From NCBI GenBank assembly GCA_014338405.1, contig JTDE01000123.1:62001-126000 (forward strand): a stretch of DNA of 64,000 nt. Reading direction: 5' to 3'. Within the stretch, counting starts at the first letter, position 1. Each line of letters starts with the position of its first letter. Both the position numbers and the translations under genes were made by a program. Of the stretch, positions 11,101 to 24,897 are shown piece by piece. This stretch comes from Paragonimus skrjabini miyazakii. Lineage: Eukaryota > Platyhelminthes > Trematoda > Plagiorchiida > Troglotrematidae. The notes beneath the pieces were generated by a model. It did not search any database, had not been told where the DNA came from, and saw only the letters and a program-made list of their open reading frames with translations.

Positions 11101-14099
11101 GAAATCAAGTTTTTACAATATTTTCTAGACATTATTAGTATTGTGCCTTAGAGTTATTTTCACTCTGCCACTATCATGTCGATGACAAGAATTTACGAGC
11201 TCTGTCACTCGTAACACAGTGGCTCTTCACACACAGTCGTTTTTTTATGAAACCTAATAACTAACGCCTACTTACTTCAGTTTTTTGTTCTCTTAATTTT
11301 TCCATATCGGCAAACTATCTTAACGTTTTGCCATTTTTCTCACTCGCTGACAGAATTAAACAAAGTTTTTAATAGTCCCTTAGTCAAGGGGTATTTCAAT
11401 TATACTGTACACGACTTTTTGGAGTGCAAGCAGACATTTTTTACGATCTGTTCAGTAAATTAATTACCATTTTCTATGAAAAGTCCAAGTTAGATGAACA
11501 TACACTGAGGCTTTCCGGTTAAAGTTAGAGAAAATTAAAGTTGAAATCACTAATTCATTAAGCATGTTGAATAATTGGACAGGAATACTCGTGAACTACA
11601 TGGCTCTAAAACGGTTGACTATAATTTGGAGGAAAATGTCCAAGATTAGTTTTTTGTCTTTTAACCTTGTCCAATAAAGTTCAGCCATTCTTATTTTACT
11701 TCATCAACCTTGAAGCATTTGAACGTGTGACAATGTATTCTTAGAAATCCGAAAGCCATCAGAAGTAATTCACCCCCCATATAAATCTGAGGTTTAGTTT
11801 TGCGCAGCCCTTGAATGCGGCATGACGTAATGCTAATTTGAACGTTGTGTGTACATCGGATGTGGGCAGCGGTCTATTTGCGATACAGACGAGTTTGCAC
11901 TTGCTACGAAGATGAAAAGATGCTGTAACCAAAGCTATCCATCTGTACGGTATGCAGGAAAGGGTACAGATGTCAAATGATTGTGTATAAATTTTGAGAC
12001 GCAATAGGAAAAGGGTAAATTCAAATGCAACGTTTGATTAGATTGCAGTAAATAGTTGAAGACCGGTGAACAAGGCCAAAATTGCTCAAAAGAAAACACC
12101 AACAGAAAATATTTATGTTAAAGAAGCTGGATCGAATTACATCACAATCACGGTGGCTGAGAGGACGGCAAGCCAGTGTGAATGATAATTGAGAGTTTTT
12201 GATAAACTGACCATGTCGATCAAAATGCCTGGATGAGATGAGAATAAAATGTATTAAGAAAAGACCAGCCCTTACCAACTGTACTTCATACTGACAGACA
12301 AACGTGTCTACAGGATTACCAAATAACCGATCTTGTAAAATACTCCAGCTGAACCTACCGTACCAAAGGATGTCAGGTGCCTGAGCTGAACAATACAGCA
12401 CATGCTAAGTTCGAGTACGATAAACCTCTCAATGCGATATTCCAGCGGGACTTGGACCGAATATATCAGTGACGTTATAGATAACAAGGATAGAAAAAAA
12501 TAAGTACGACAATAGAAACGATAACAAATCAACACCAACTTCATCCGTAACCTCACTAATCATCCTGACTAAATTGCAGAGATGTACACTAAGAAAGTAG
12601 TCGGAAAATAAGTATCGACAGGTTTAAAAATTTCATTTTCATTCATTAGTATCAATAACGGCATTAAGAGTAACCCATCCGTACTGTTGAATAGTCGAAG
12701 TTGATGTACTTTCGAATTAGCTCCTCCATGGGAAGATAGAAATATGTGGACAACAGGTTTCGCAATTTTTTTGTTATTCACGCCCAATGTTGCTTTGGAA
12801 CCTTTCAAAGAATCAATCATTTTGGTAACAAAGTCAGAGACCACCAACTACTTAATTTGCACTCAAGTCAGACCATGACAACCATCAGAAAAGAAACTGC
12901 TCCACCAGATACCTCATCGCAAACCAACTTGACAGGTTCTTCACGGAATACCTTCGGTTGTCAAATTACACGCTGTGTTCTATTTGAAAAAGTCAGCTAA
13001 CTATCCGCTGTCTATCTTCTAAAGATTGGTAGACTGACGCACTGTCAGCAATCGCCAGGAAAGATGCGAAGCTATCCTGTCGACTCTGATCAGCAATGTG
13101 CGCGTATGTATTCATTTCGACAGAAGACACTCACCAATCATCAGAGCTTGTATGAACTAACCATCAGACTCCGAAAGGATTGACGTGAGATGAACAGAGA
13201 AAGGCCAGTCAGTTGAGACAGTTTAAGGTCAATCCATCAACTACCACACGTCGAATGCATTCGCCTGCCCACCCTTCGCTAGGCTATGAAGCAGTGTAGC
13301 TTTCCAACGGACCAAGGTGACAGTTTTATGATGAACGACGATAGTACACAAGTTGAACACGTGATTAATGGATAAGATTAAGCAAGTGGCACGCGACTGT
13401 GTCATCAATCAACCAAGTTCTTGCGAGATGCAGCAAATGAATAAATAATACCGGACAATCTAGTTTCGGTCCTCAAAGGCTCATTCGTTTGCAGTCTATA
13501 GTGTAGCAAGATCATCCATCAGTTCTCGGTGTTCTTACTCGTTATTTGATTATTGTTCAGTTCTTGTTATTTTCTTTCAGTATCTTAAGACAAACGTATT
13601 GCAGTAAAAAAATCCAGTTGTTTGATTATGCTGTTAATCATGACACTATAAAACACATTTGGCTAATCATCACGATATGTCAGATATCGAACCTATGTGC
13701 ATCTCACACTTAGTTCAAACAGGCTTATCAAATAGTCAGCCACAGTCCATATTAAGAAGCAATACAGTTCATTTGTTCAACGTGATAGAGGGGAAAAGAT
13801 TAAAGTAGAATACGCTTGAATAACATTGAGTGAGGAGGGCGAAGGATATCTGTGATTACATTTTGGTTACTTCCGTGGCTTGGTAAAGCGTAATAATTAA
13901 TCTGTCATTGTCAGACACACACACCGTGCTGGTTACTGGGGGAATACATTCGAACGTATTGAGCAAACGATTACTCGTATGCGGACACTTCTACTCTAAT
14001 ATACTTGAAACAACAAATTCGCGTAATGTTTCTATCTCTCATAACTTGAGGCAATTTTTGGCGGTAAAACTAGTCTGTCCAGTCGACCCCTACCGAAAA
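8150..14099. other. Long gene-poor stretch
   Basis: No recognisable gene or element. The most protein-like piece is 8945-9110 (+), whose translation includes LNHETYDEMVKLMLKLNN; it lacks convincing splice borders and a family match. The minus-strand frame 12569-12847 (with KMIDSLKGSKATLGVNNKK) is similar in quality. The 126-codon frame at 12021-12401 has low-complexity, non-protein-like composition. Confidence 0.35.
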
Positions 14100-14234
14100 T
14101 AAGCACTGGACTCGAGTTTCGTTCTTGTCAGAATTCGTCAGTAGTGCATACCCTTGCCATGGCTGGGACTAGAACTCCGACTACGCTTCCATGAGGCAAC
14201 CGTGTTGACTACTGCGCCATTCACCTTGCATTAG
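14100..14234 (-). mobile_element. tRNA-derived SINE (family A)
   Basis: On the minus strand the element opens CTAATGCAAGGTG and has ATGGCGCAGTAGTCAACACG, close to the Pol III box A consensus TRGCNNAGYNGG. About 40 bases on is GAGTTCTAGTCCC, close to box B GGTTCGANTCC. It ends with ATGCACTACTGAC, AAGAACGAAACTCGAGTC and CAGTGCTT. The spacing and internal promoter identify a tRNA-headed SINE. It encodes no protein and would depend on a LINE for mobilisation; whether that is the RTE element in this window is not shown. Confidence 0.7.
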
Positions 14235-14997
14235 AAACGACTGAATCATCATATAATAATGTGGCAGCTGTAATCAACTGTTAGCAACGTACAGTTTATG
14301 TAAAAACCAAAATCTCTTACTATTAACTGCGTATTATTTGTCATAGGTAACCATAATATTTTGGACCCACATGTCTTTCAGCGTGCGATGATAACAAGAT
14401 CAACGTTAGATGTAGCTGTTAGGCATTTCATGTTAAGAAATATACTAGTTTAGTAAAATTACTGTCTCCCAAGGTTAAGATTCGTTCGATGTTCAGTGAA
14501 GATTCACTTTGTGTTGAAGCAAGGGGTTTTGCAGATAAACTGACGAGCTATTGGAAACAACTGAGCGTGAATAGTTATAATAAAAATGGTAAATAAATCT
14601 TTATTTACAGTTAACCGAGTGTTTACTCAATATTTTTTGTCACTTTTCCTATACAACTATTACTTGTTAATAATAATTAATAACTTTCAATAAAATGATG
14701 ATCAATATATATACAGTAAAAATCATTTGGTCAAACAAATAATTAATTTGTCCGGGAAGACATTTGGTTTAACTTGACCAAACCGTAATCGTTTCCTCAG
14801 CCTTAGTGCAAAGGTTCTGGTAATCGGACTACAACAAATCCGTTATCTGTTCAAAGGCTATCAAGTTTTACTGTAAGTATATTACACATTTTTATGAAAC
14901 ATGCTTTTCCACATATCACTACCCTTTCTTTGACCAGCACGGTAGATTCATGAACATTTAGTTGTGAACTATTTTGTTATTAGTGTAATTCTTTAAC

Positions 14998-15014
14998 ATA
15001 TATATATATATATA
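14998..15014. repeat. (AT)n microsatellite
   Basis: Uninterrupted alternating TA run of about 17 bases. Confidence 0.9.
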
Positions 15015-15017
15015 ACA

Positions 15018-15631
15018 ACGGAGGTAAAATGACATTTGTTGTAATATGTTTATTTGTCCATTGAGCTTCATGCTTTCAACTTTTCGGAAAATATTTGAAG
15101 CCATCAAGGATATTAAAACGTTCACACGATCAACATCATTTCAGTTTCGATTAACCAGTAGTAAACACTTCACTTCAGGACAAGGAGACTGAACTACAAT
15201 ATAAAACGGGTTTCTTTTGCTGATAGAGCAGAAAATTTTGCGTGATGGTGTAATAATATGATTTGGTTCATTCTGCTGTTAAACATCTGCCTCAGTCCTC
15301 AATCATTCTGAAGCCCACTGGTTTCTCTCTCCCAATGAATACTGCTTATAATGTGGAAGGATATATTGCGAGGACAATCCTTCCCAGGTTGAGCAAATCT
15401 TCCAAGGGAATAAAACGGTGTGGCTTCGTGGTTACTTTCTACGAACCAGAGCGTCTGCCTGGTATACCTAGTTTAAGTGGTCAATTATTTGACGAGTCCC
15501 TTTACGGTTATAGTTAGCTTTGCTAAACTAGACAAACCAAACAAGTGGGAAAGAGATAATAGTGGGATTTCGGAGATTTAGGCTGTTCCAGCATTGAACA
15601 CTACCAACATTTGATCGTAACGTTTACAGTC
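15018..15631. other. No gene recognised
   Basis: An 84-codon plus-strand frame at 15263-15517 has balanced composition but no recognisable domain and no clear splice sites. Confidence 0.3.
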
Positions 15632-15815
15632 AGATAAGCCTTTCGGAATGCCCACTTCGAAAGGAAGCACTAGACTCAAGGTTCGTTCTTATTGGAGCCA
15701 ATCAGTAATGCATATACCTGGTCCGGATCAGAGTTTGAGCTCTGATCTTCATGCTTGTGGGACTAGCGTGTTAACCACAATGCCTGTTGTGAGTCGGTTA
15801 CCTCATATTAGGCAA
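15632..15815 (-). mobile_element. tRNA-derived SINE (family A), left member of a head-to-head pair
   Basis: Read on the minus strand it starts CTAATATGAGGTAACC, then GGCATTGTGGTTAACACG (degenerate box A), CAGAGCTCAAACTCTG (box B region), ATGCATTAC, AAGAACGAACCTTGAGTC and TAGTGCTTCC. Positions 15632-15782 form one arm of a long inverted repeat with 15841-15991. Confidence 0.7.
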
Positions 15816-15840
15816 GACCGAGAAATAAAATCCAAATTGA

Positions 15841-15991
15841 CATTGTGGTTAACACGCTAGTCCCACAAGCATGAGGATCAGAGCTCAAACTCTGATCCGG
15901 ACCAGGTATATGCATTATTGATTAGCTCCAATAAGAACGAAACTTGAGTCTAGTGCTTCCTTACGACGTGAGCAATCCGAAGGGCTTATCT
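15841..15991 (+). mobile_element. tRNA-derived SINE (family A), right member of a head-to-head pair
   Basis: The same sequence as the 15632-15782 arm in opposite orientation, starting CATTGTGGTTAACACGCTAG and ending with AGTGCTTCCTTACGACG. Identity to the other arm is near complete over about 120 bases and falls off in the outer 30. The copy lacks the 5' 30 bases present in the left copy. A 58-base spacer (15783-15840) separates the arms. Confidence 0.7.
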
Positions 15992-16304
15992 AATTGCAAA
16001 GGCTGCGACCAAGTGTGGCGGCGTTCAGTTTCGGTAATTAGATAATGAAACATCCAACTGTTGAAACTTTAACAATTCGTATCAGAAGCAAACCCACTGC
16101 CTGCCGAATCTGAAGATTTCACTCATCATCCTCACCCCCATCAACATTTTAGCACTGAGTAACACCTGTGTGTGATATGATTCGATCTACCCTTGGTCCA
16201 AATGACAGAACACTACCCATGTAGACGTAATAGTCGGTGGTCTCAAGCGGCCCACCCGAACGTTCACAACAGAAGAAGTAAATGAAGCGGTATCATCCGC
16301 TTAC

Positions 16305-16488
16305 TCAATATCACTTTAATACTTGGCGACAGCTCTACTCCGACATCCTCGGAATCTCCGAGTTTTTCTAGACTATCGTCGTTTCCAGAACTTGAATGGA
16401 TGTACCCACTGTCAAGCACCGCTTGGAGGGGAGTACTCGTAAAATAACTGCCCATAAATGCGAAATCTGCATCCAGGTTGGTGGTCAT
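16305..16488 (-). CDS. Possible first coding exon, protein unknown
   Basis: The frame starts at ATG 16488, with an in-frame TGA four codons upstream that fixes the start. It reads MTTNLDADFAFMGSYF, then TPLQAVLDSGYIHSSSGNDD and SLEKLGDSEDVGVELSPS, an acidic, serine-rich, probably disordered N-terminus. A good donor (TTGA|GTAAGC) ends it at 16305, giving 61 codons plus one base. Upstream on the same strand (about 16520-16600) is a purine/G-rich stretch and a TTTTTAT element that could belong to a promoter. No family is recognised; such N-termini are common in transcription factors, but that is only a guess. The next exon was not located. Confidence 0.35.
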
Positions 16489-19400
16489 ATCTAACCGTCA
16501 ATGGAAACGCCCCCCTCCTTATTTCGTTTTTCTTCTCTCCTAAAGACTGAACGTTTCTTTAATCGAAATATCAACAGAATCTCCGCACTGGTTAGTGGAG
16601 TTTTACTGCATAAAAAGGCTACCGGCGGTTCGTTTCTAGTAGAGAAAGTTTAGTCACACTGGTCTGCAATAATGACGATTCATATCATTTTACTTCACGT
16701 GAGAAATGAACTCAATGAGTCCCATTTGACATAGTACGGTTTAAAAAATCAATAATCGCCTATTAAAGATAGGCACATTCGTGGTTGTCCGTTTTGTGTG
16801 AAAGGCCACAGCTCGATGACCAAATGGAACAATGGGTTAATGATGCTTGCTAATCTATTTACCCAGAATTATTCACCTCAAATTTTCATGCACGTTTCCC
16901 GATAGTCAAATACAAATTTAATTACATAGTTGTGTGAATCACAGTGTCATTTAGAGCACGACACCAAATCTTTCACTCAGTCATTTGCAATAAGATCTTT
17001 GGAAGCTGCTGAAACGTATTAAGATTGTTTAGATTGTTGCCTGGTAAAAGTTTTAATCGCCGAGAAACGAAAGCATCGCTGCGAAACAAACTACTATCTT
17101 ACTTATTTAGCGGCTTGACGACCGGTTATTTGTTTGACATAGACATCGTGCACTTAACTGAGTAGGGAGACAAAAGTCTATTTAGGTGTTTGATAAATTA
17201 CGTACTCACAACCGAATTACATCCCACTGCGGAATGCAGTCTATTGGTTTGTTTGTTCCTTTTTGTCATTAGCGTACTTATTGGATGCCAACATTCACAG
17301 ACAGATTTCTCTTCAAGCGAAAATGTGTAAAATCAAATAATTTAACATCGAACCTACTACTAATCTGATTTAGTTTGTTCCTACCAACATCGTTCTCAAG
17401 TTTGAGATATCGGTTTCTTCGTCTAATGCTCAAAATTTCCGTGTATCCATAAATTAAATTAAACATTTTGTCTGCTGCTGTTTCCCACCCTTCATTAATT
17501 ATATTATTCCATGGTTACGTTCGTAAGTCTTCATGTTCGAAACTACCAGCGTATAAACTGTCCGCTTAACTATCAACTTGTGTCAGTTTTTTTCTTTTTG
17601 CGTTTGTCTTCAAATATTCAAACCAATGTTTGTTCGAGTGTGTGCACATGAATTCAGTTTTTCTTTATGTAGTCCGCTAATTTTCCAGCGAGGTGGAGAG
17701 TTGCTAATCAATTCAGACGGCTACACATACAAATTACAATATGTATTTTTATTCATTTTCTCCTATTGTTAATTACTTCCACTCAAAAACCTAAGGGATG
17801 TTAAAGACCACCGGAAGAATATGTCTGTCAGCAATAGTCAAAAGCATTTCACCTGATTTGTAAGATTTCTGTAACCACTGTACAAAAACCAGGTCACAAA
17901 TTGCGTGCACTTTTAATGTCTGTGAACAAATAGTAAACCTAGTCTGTCGTTATGATAAACAGCTCATCTTAGAACTCATTCTGGAAGCCTCCGTAGCAAG
18001 TTCATCATAATGAATTGCCTTCAGTAGCCATAAACCCACGTAACCGCATAAGCACACACCGACTGATGATGGTAACATCACATCTACTAGACATAAATGG
18101 TGGAATCAAAGAAACTGAAGCAGTCGCCGTGCCATTCCTCACATTGGTTGTCAATTCTGACAGTAACCGTTTGGTCCACCCCACACGCTACAACATGGAT
18201 CACTTGTCATGCCAATCAGACTAGAGAGAGATGATAGTAACATTGATCAACACAGAAAGAAATTTTATTTTGCGATTGAACTAATAGTCTTTTATTTCTA
18301 ATTCGTACGATTTTATGCGAATATGATTGGTTAATTTGTCCCGGTCTTGTTGTCTACCTGAGTTGTGGTTTAAGAATCTAATAGTTTCACAGTATTGACA
18401 GTCAACAATAAGAAAACCATCATTAATTGTTTTACATTCTCAGTCGATAATTTAATTGGTTACTTCATGTACTGTGGCGATGTACTGGGGCCCGTAGGAG
18501 ACAATAAGTTGGTAGAATCTTGAACAAAAGTGGCTCAAGACCTAGTGCTGCGACTAACGTGAACCACAGTAGACAGGAAGATATTTCAAAGTTGATATTA
18601 TCAACGTACCTAACGTGGTAATAGTGTGTTGGATTTCACCCCGTGTTATATGAGCTTTGTGAACCTATCTTACGTTACTTTTGTTATGGACCATCTATGT
18701 AGATATTACGAGATAGCCGAAGTCGTTGGATTTTCGTACATTTGGAGCACCTCTGTAAGTCGGTTACCAAAGTTGATTTAACCTGATAACAGGCGGCTGT
18801 ACCCCCTAATCTTCACCAAGTTTTCAGTAACCACATTTAGAAAGTGTGGAATTGGCAGCATATTATAATTGAACAGTCGATTTCTCCCTATCCTCTTTCA
18901 GGGTGACATTTGTAAGAACAACAGGGGAGAATTAGCAGCGCCTTTGGGAGATGTTTTATATGCTATCCAATGGCTTCCAGATAACGTGACATGAATTAAT
19001 GATTTCAAAAATATCGCTGGAAGACATTTTGGTGTCAGACAATACATGTGCATTTTCTTAAAACTTGAGGTCATAGTATTGTTTGAATCGAGTGAAATTG
19101 TCTACGGAATAACTAGCTGCCTTGTAAATAGAGGACCAAACATCAGTTGAAGAGAAGTCACTTCTCGCTATTCAACAGGTTTGTCTGTTTTCCATCCCGC
19201 AAATTGTATCAATCTCAACAAATCTACATGTCAACGTTTTACGCCGTCAGTTATGCAGTTGTTATTTGGTCATTTCTGTAATATCACTGACAATCTCCAG
19301 TGAAAATATCTATCTTCCGGTCAATGTGATGTATCTTAATAAGTTCACTGGGCTGGCAACCTAAAGTACAACCGTCAAATCCCATTCGTATTGATTCTGA

Positions 19401-20970
19401 GCAAAATCTCACTGTTGTCGGGACACATCAAAATTGTGACCAAACTCAGAAAATTCACTGGCGCTGAGAATTTATAACAGATTTTAGTCTCATTAACACA
19501 ATGGATTTGTATGGTTACATGTGTGAGATATCTTCACTACATTGTAAGTCAAGTTTTCCACTAATAATCGAGATTAGACAATGTTGTTGCAATAGTCCAC
19601 TTGGTAGAATCCAGTTTGTTTAAGCTGATTTTTTCACGCGGTGCTCTTACATTTGGTGAACCTTAGGAGTAACAAGTAAACAAGTTGTCAAGCAAATTAT
19701 TCGAAAGTCAAAGCTCCAAATGTTCTGATTTTACCCAAGTCCTCAGACAGGCAAATCATCTATTTTAAATTATTTCCGGTTTGAATAATTGTTTTGTTTT
19801 GCGCCAACATTTCGGGAAGTTAACATTATCTGGGAGCCAAATTTCACAGTTGTAAAAACTACTCATTTTTCCCCCTACAATCACTTACAGTAAACGTTTC
19901 GATGACACTCCCTCAGATTCCGGTAATTTATCATGTAATCAGCTGAAACAAACACTAGGCAAAAGCAATATAATGTCAGAATCCCTGATTGTTTAAAAAC
20001 ATTTCTTTTTAAGGCTTTCATTAGAAAGGGAGAGTTGTTAGGATAATTCCGCCGGTTCGGTTTTCAACAGACTAGTTGAAAATTTTGCTCCCGATTATAA
20101 ATTCCGTTAGCAATTAGTTATCTGTTGAATGTAACTGATGCTTGCTATTTTCTTTCATGGGTTCAAACATTTGCCCTCAAAATCAATTTTGTTTCAACAT
20201 TCTGTTCTGTGACTACAATTATAATTTAATTTCCAGATAATTTTGCTTTGGTCTAAATCTTGTTGTTGAATTTTGCGACCTACACAGTAGGGTGAAGCGT
20301 TCAAGAGTCAACAGCTGAATAACAAAAAATTGATGCTACAGAATATTAATTCTACCAAACTGATAAAATCCTAAAATACTTTTGTCTACTTATCAGATAA
20401 AGAAAGTTGTAGAATAGATTTTGTGAACAAAAATTTGAAAAATGTGTAGCGACGTCATGAAGATGCCAGCACTAAGCTTTATGTTACAGAATAAGAAAGA
20501 GAGGTGTGAATTGTAATTCAACGAAAAACTAGTTTTATTCTAGTTTAGAAATCTGTGTAGTAAGCACCAAGTAGATTAAGAGCTAATCCATCTAGAGCAT
20601 TCTAACAATTTCGCATAACTTACAAAACCTTTTCAATGGAATATCCGCAATCGACGTAGTTGATGTGTACCTATATATAACAGCTTATGTTATTCACAAA
20701 AATAATTATCTTCAGGAGGTTGAAGAATCACCCAGTAAAGCTTATAGATAATTGTGGTGGACCTAGTAAAAGCCATAAAACATTGTATGTGAAACTGAAA
20801 TTTGTTTCTGCTGAAGACCATAAGTGAGATTCACTAAGATTGTGCCTGTGGCAAGTTTGGTTGGTTAACTATAGTTACACTAGCAGACGTGTACACAGTT
20901 AAAGGTTTTTTCAATGCACACCAAAAACTCAGAAGCTATTAGACATGGTAATTCAATCGTGCCTCATATA
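16489..20970. other. Gene-poor stretch
   Basis: No recognisable element. A minus-strand frame at 17278-17466 (with NRYLKLENDVG) ends at a donor-like G|GTAGGA near 17384 and is the only piece with a hint of coding character. 18250-20970 is very AT-rich with no frame of note. Confidence 0.35.
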
Positions 20971-20974
20971 AGGC

Positions 20975-21112
20975 TGTAGACGCGGTGATCAAATCTGTGA
21001 CCACATGAGAATGTACATTGGATTCATATTCTGTTTGTGATATGAATACACACTACCTATGGGTTCCAAGGTAAGTGAAATTCAGGTCTAGTGGTCCTTT
21101 CTAAAAGTTGCT
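20975..21112 (+). mobile_element. tRNA-derived SINE (family A), badly diverged
   Basis: Only the 3' part is convincing: ACACACTACC, then GTGAAATTCAGGTCTAGTGG, aligning with ATGCACTAC and CGAAACTTGAGTCTAGTGCT of better copies. The tRNA-like head is barely recognisable (GACGCGGTGATCAAATC). Confidence 0.35.
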
Positions 21113-24100
21113 AGCGGAGACTTTACTGCAAAACATCTGACGGCTAGTGGTGTTCATTTCGTATGAATCAGATCCCCAACTGATGTGAGATACAAAATTT
21201 CCGAAACAAAATTTGCTGTTAATCACCATCGGCATTTCCTTAGTGAAAATTTACAGAGTAGAGTAAAAAGACATGTGAAGAATAAGTTTCACATCTTCTC
21301 ACTTGATTGTAAATAAGCTATAGATTTTCTCTTTCATATGTCTATAGGCTCAAACATAAACTGGCTCGTTCACGGGTTTGTCGCCACAGGATTTGATCTG
21401 GAAACCCGCTCTCTGTATTGTATTCAAATGAATTCCAGTGCCTGCTTGACAGTTACCTTCAAATGAAGAAACTACTTAATCATTGTGTGTGCTTCATTAA
21501 GTCTCTGTTTTTTTGTTGTCACAGGTCCAATGTAAAAGCAGTGTAGTTGAGTGCTTTTTAGTATGAAAAGTGTTAACCTGACAATCGAAACGCTGGTTTT
21601 ATATCAAACAGCTTCAAGGTGCAAAGTGACACATTTCTTTTCAGTCACTGTCAGCAATCATTGTCTGGAAAACCTGCTATTAGACGAGTGTGTATGGGAG
21701 AAGTAAACTGTGTTGGTTAACAGAAAACGGCCATCACTTCTCCATTTGTGATTACAATCGACTGGGTTCAAACATTCCGGAACTTGAAACTGCTTATATC
21801 CACTAACTGTAAGCAGAAACAAATCCTGATTGCAGTTTAGGGCTATTTGGCATTTTCCTGATCAAGCGAAACACCCAGGTTTTGGCACCAATCTTCACTT
21901 TCAATTGGTAAGGCATTCCACAGTAGTAGACCGTAGCATTTTACGCAAAATACAATCAAATAACCTAGAAAGTGAAATGATACGTTGAGAGGTTAATTTA
22001 GATTTGGGGTTTCGCAAGATTTTCACTTGCCAGTACGAAATAGTTTGGAGCACAAAATTTGTTGGTACTATTCATTTCATTTCATCCAAAACGATGACAG
22101 ACCTCTTTGATTAAATTCTTTGTGTATGATATAGAAAAGTACGGACACACTTCTGAAGTACGCGCCATAATTACATTATGTTATTAAATTTATCCATGTC
22201 CCTTCCTTGTTATGGAGTAGAGGTGAAGGAGCTTAATCATGTTCCAACATGTTTCAAATCGAAAAAGTTGGGAAAGACCAGTAAGTTCAAGCAAGTTTTA
22301 TTCTCCCATGCCTCTGATATCGGTTGGTCGTCCCTCAGAACGTTATAATACGGTAAAGCGTCACTCGAAATATTAACGTTATCGTGAAAATAACGCCACA
22401 ATTAAAAAATGTGAGGTCAATACTTATCTTTTTGACATACGATAAGCGTTGGTGCGCATTACATGGAGAGCAATTTTAACGAAAATCTGACTGCATAGAC
22501 CAAACTAACTATTCACAAACAAATTGGTGTTCGATGCAACAAAATATGCGCAGCAAAACCGTAGCTCAATCAGCTTCATCGGTTCAGTAGATACAGACCT
22601 GTCAGAAGACCACATTCCCTGTTTGTGTCGCCTTAATTTGCCTTTAACGGGTCACTAGCCCCGCCTATATATCAGAAGTGTTTACAGATATTGATACGCA
22701 AGTAAATTCGTTGTTACAACTATCAGATAATCTAAACTGAGGTTAGCATAACATTAATCCATTACGCAAACTTTTAGTAAGATTGAACTCGGCCAGAATG
22801 ACAATAAATACCTATCAAATAGAAGCCTAAAATGTGAAGGCATTCTAGCTTACAGACCAGTTTTGCCAAATCACTTTTCTAATGGGTTTAAACCAGGAAT
22901 TATGTCAAGGCACTTCGAATCGTGGTCTTTGATATAGTGTAAAATGTTAGTAGGATAAAAGACTTAGTGCAAGATAGGTATGCTCGCGAAGAAGCGCCAA
23001 GCATGCGGGATAACACGCTCAACTCTGTGTCACACATCAGTCTCGGTGACGTAGATGAATATTTCGATTTCCGATGAGGCCGGATTACGGAGGATGCGGT
23101 GGAGTAGAGTGGCCCTCTACGCGATGTAGACAGTTTAGCGTACAATGCAGTACTCTGTGGTGCGACACCTGAAGGACCTGTTTAGAGCCCTCATCAGGTT
23201 CTGTAGCGCTGCTTATAAAAAGAATACCCATAGTTTTGAAGCGAATCTTGTTTTCTGTTGCTTGGATCGACACTGCATGGAAGGAAACCCAAATAAGAGC
23301 AGATCAGAGCGATCAAAAATATGCCTATTGCGAATGACATTAGATGTCAGCCGACTGAAACTGACAACAGATTACTTCAACTGTCGATACTCCGGTTAGA
23401 AGATACAATGACACCGGTCAAAAATGTACCTTAGACTTAAGAACGGAAGGTGACCCTAAAGAAAATCAGAGATATGATAACCATTACTCCTGTGTTCGCA
23501 GATTTTTATCTATCTTATCTGCTGTGGTATAGTGTAGTCAGTATGGATTGGGAGCAGTACTATTTCAACAAGAACAGACTTTGGTAGGTAAACAAAAGTG
23601 GCAGGCGCATGTCAAGAAAGGAATGTTGACGATGATCTACACAATGGCGGGTTTTACCCGTTAGGCTTTCGGAAAATAAGCCACCGCATTTAAGGACCAT
23701 AAACTCTTGGTAGCCATTGCGAATAAGCACGTAAGTACACGACGTTACTAGCTAATGCACACCCGCTTTCAAAAGTTTACAGTAGACACGGTTAATCCAC
23801 CAAAATCGGAAACACAAATTGCCAATGCTTTCATGAAGAAATAACTTTAGGAAACCGATGGAGTTAGTCCGTATCTAGAGGATGTTATTTTTCCATGGCC
23901 GCTTACCAACAAGGACGAATACCAATAACGAATAAAGCATCATACGGCAGAAAACACGCTTTGTTACTTCAAAATGTAAATCTCAACACACGGTCTTAAG
24001 AAAGCAGTTGGCTGCTAATTAATGCATATCTCATTTTACTATTTGTGATAATGTGGTAGTCCGAACGGTTTAATTTTTTTTAGTAGAACAAGACACTACT

Positions 24101-24890
24101 TTCAAAGGAAACGCAAATATTTATGCTGAAAGATAACTGTTCTGCTAATTTAGACACGAATAATCGTGTTAGAAGAGCCTACACGTTGATGTGCCCATTA
24201 GATGTGTTTAGTTAAACTTGGGATTACGGATTCACTTCTCTAGTATGACGAATGTACAGTGCTTCTAAAACAAAGTGGTGAAGCCTGAATTACACGATAG
24301 ACTCCGGCATAAAAGGACAAAGGACAGGTTTATTCACGATGGAAAAGCTAGTTTATAATGCTGGACTAGTTGAAAGTCTTTTCTGAGATAGACCTACTGG
24401 CAAAAATTTCAACGTACTATTTGACAAACAAGTTCGTGTCACTCATTACGGAATACCAGACGATCTAATTTTTGCTAGAAGGTCACAAATAACTAAAGCA
24501 TAATTTTGGCATTTCTAGCAAAGGTGAGATTTTACGTGTTGGCTTATCAGTCTATATTCTAATCAACCAAATGAAAGACACAGGCGGCCGTAAAAGAAAC
24601 GATGTGTTTATTAGCAGGGTCTATAAACAGCCATAAGAATTCGTGTCTTCTGCTGTCTGAAGCAAGGTATATCTCGTCAGGGAGACTTTAAATAGCTTAA
24701 GGAATTGAGCGTGAAGACTCTTCTTCAACATCGATTCTGCTCCACCCAGAGTCAAAACATTCAGTCTCACCGCATGAATGTCTACATTAACGAATAATCA
24801 AACAGAAGTGCTATTTTGATAGTGGGTTCAGAAGGTTACCCTGTCCTGTGATTGCAGAGGAGATATAAGCTCAGTGCACGTCTGTAATTG
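21113..24890. other. Gene-poor stretch
   Basis: No recognisable gene. 22980-23230 is GC-richer and includes, on the minus strand, CCTGATGAGGGCTCTAAACA near 23197, reminiscent of the 3' ends of retroelements with hammerhead-like cores. The downstream GAAA is missing. Confidence 0.35.
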
Positions 24891-24897
24891 AGAAACA

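Noticed and set aside
12021..12401. 126-codon minus-strand open frame
   Set aside because: The translation has no motif, an erratic composition and overlaps an equally long frame in another phase.
23191..23197. CCTGATGAGGGCTC on the minus strand as a hammerhead ribozyme
   Set aside because: No GAAA follows at a usable distance.
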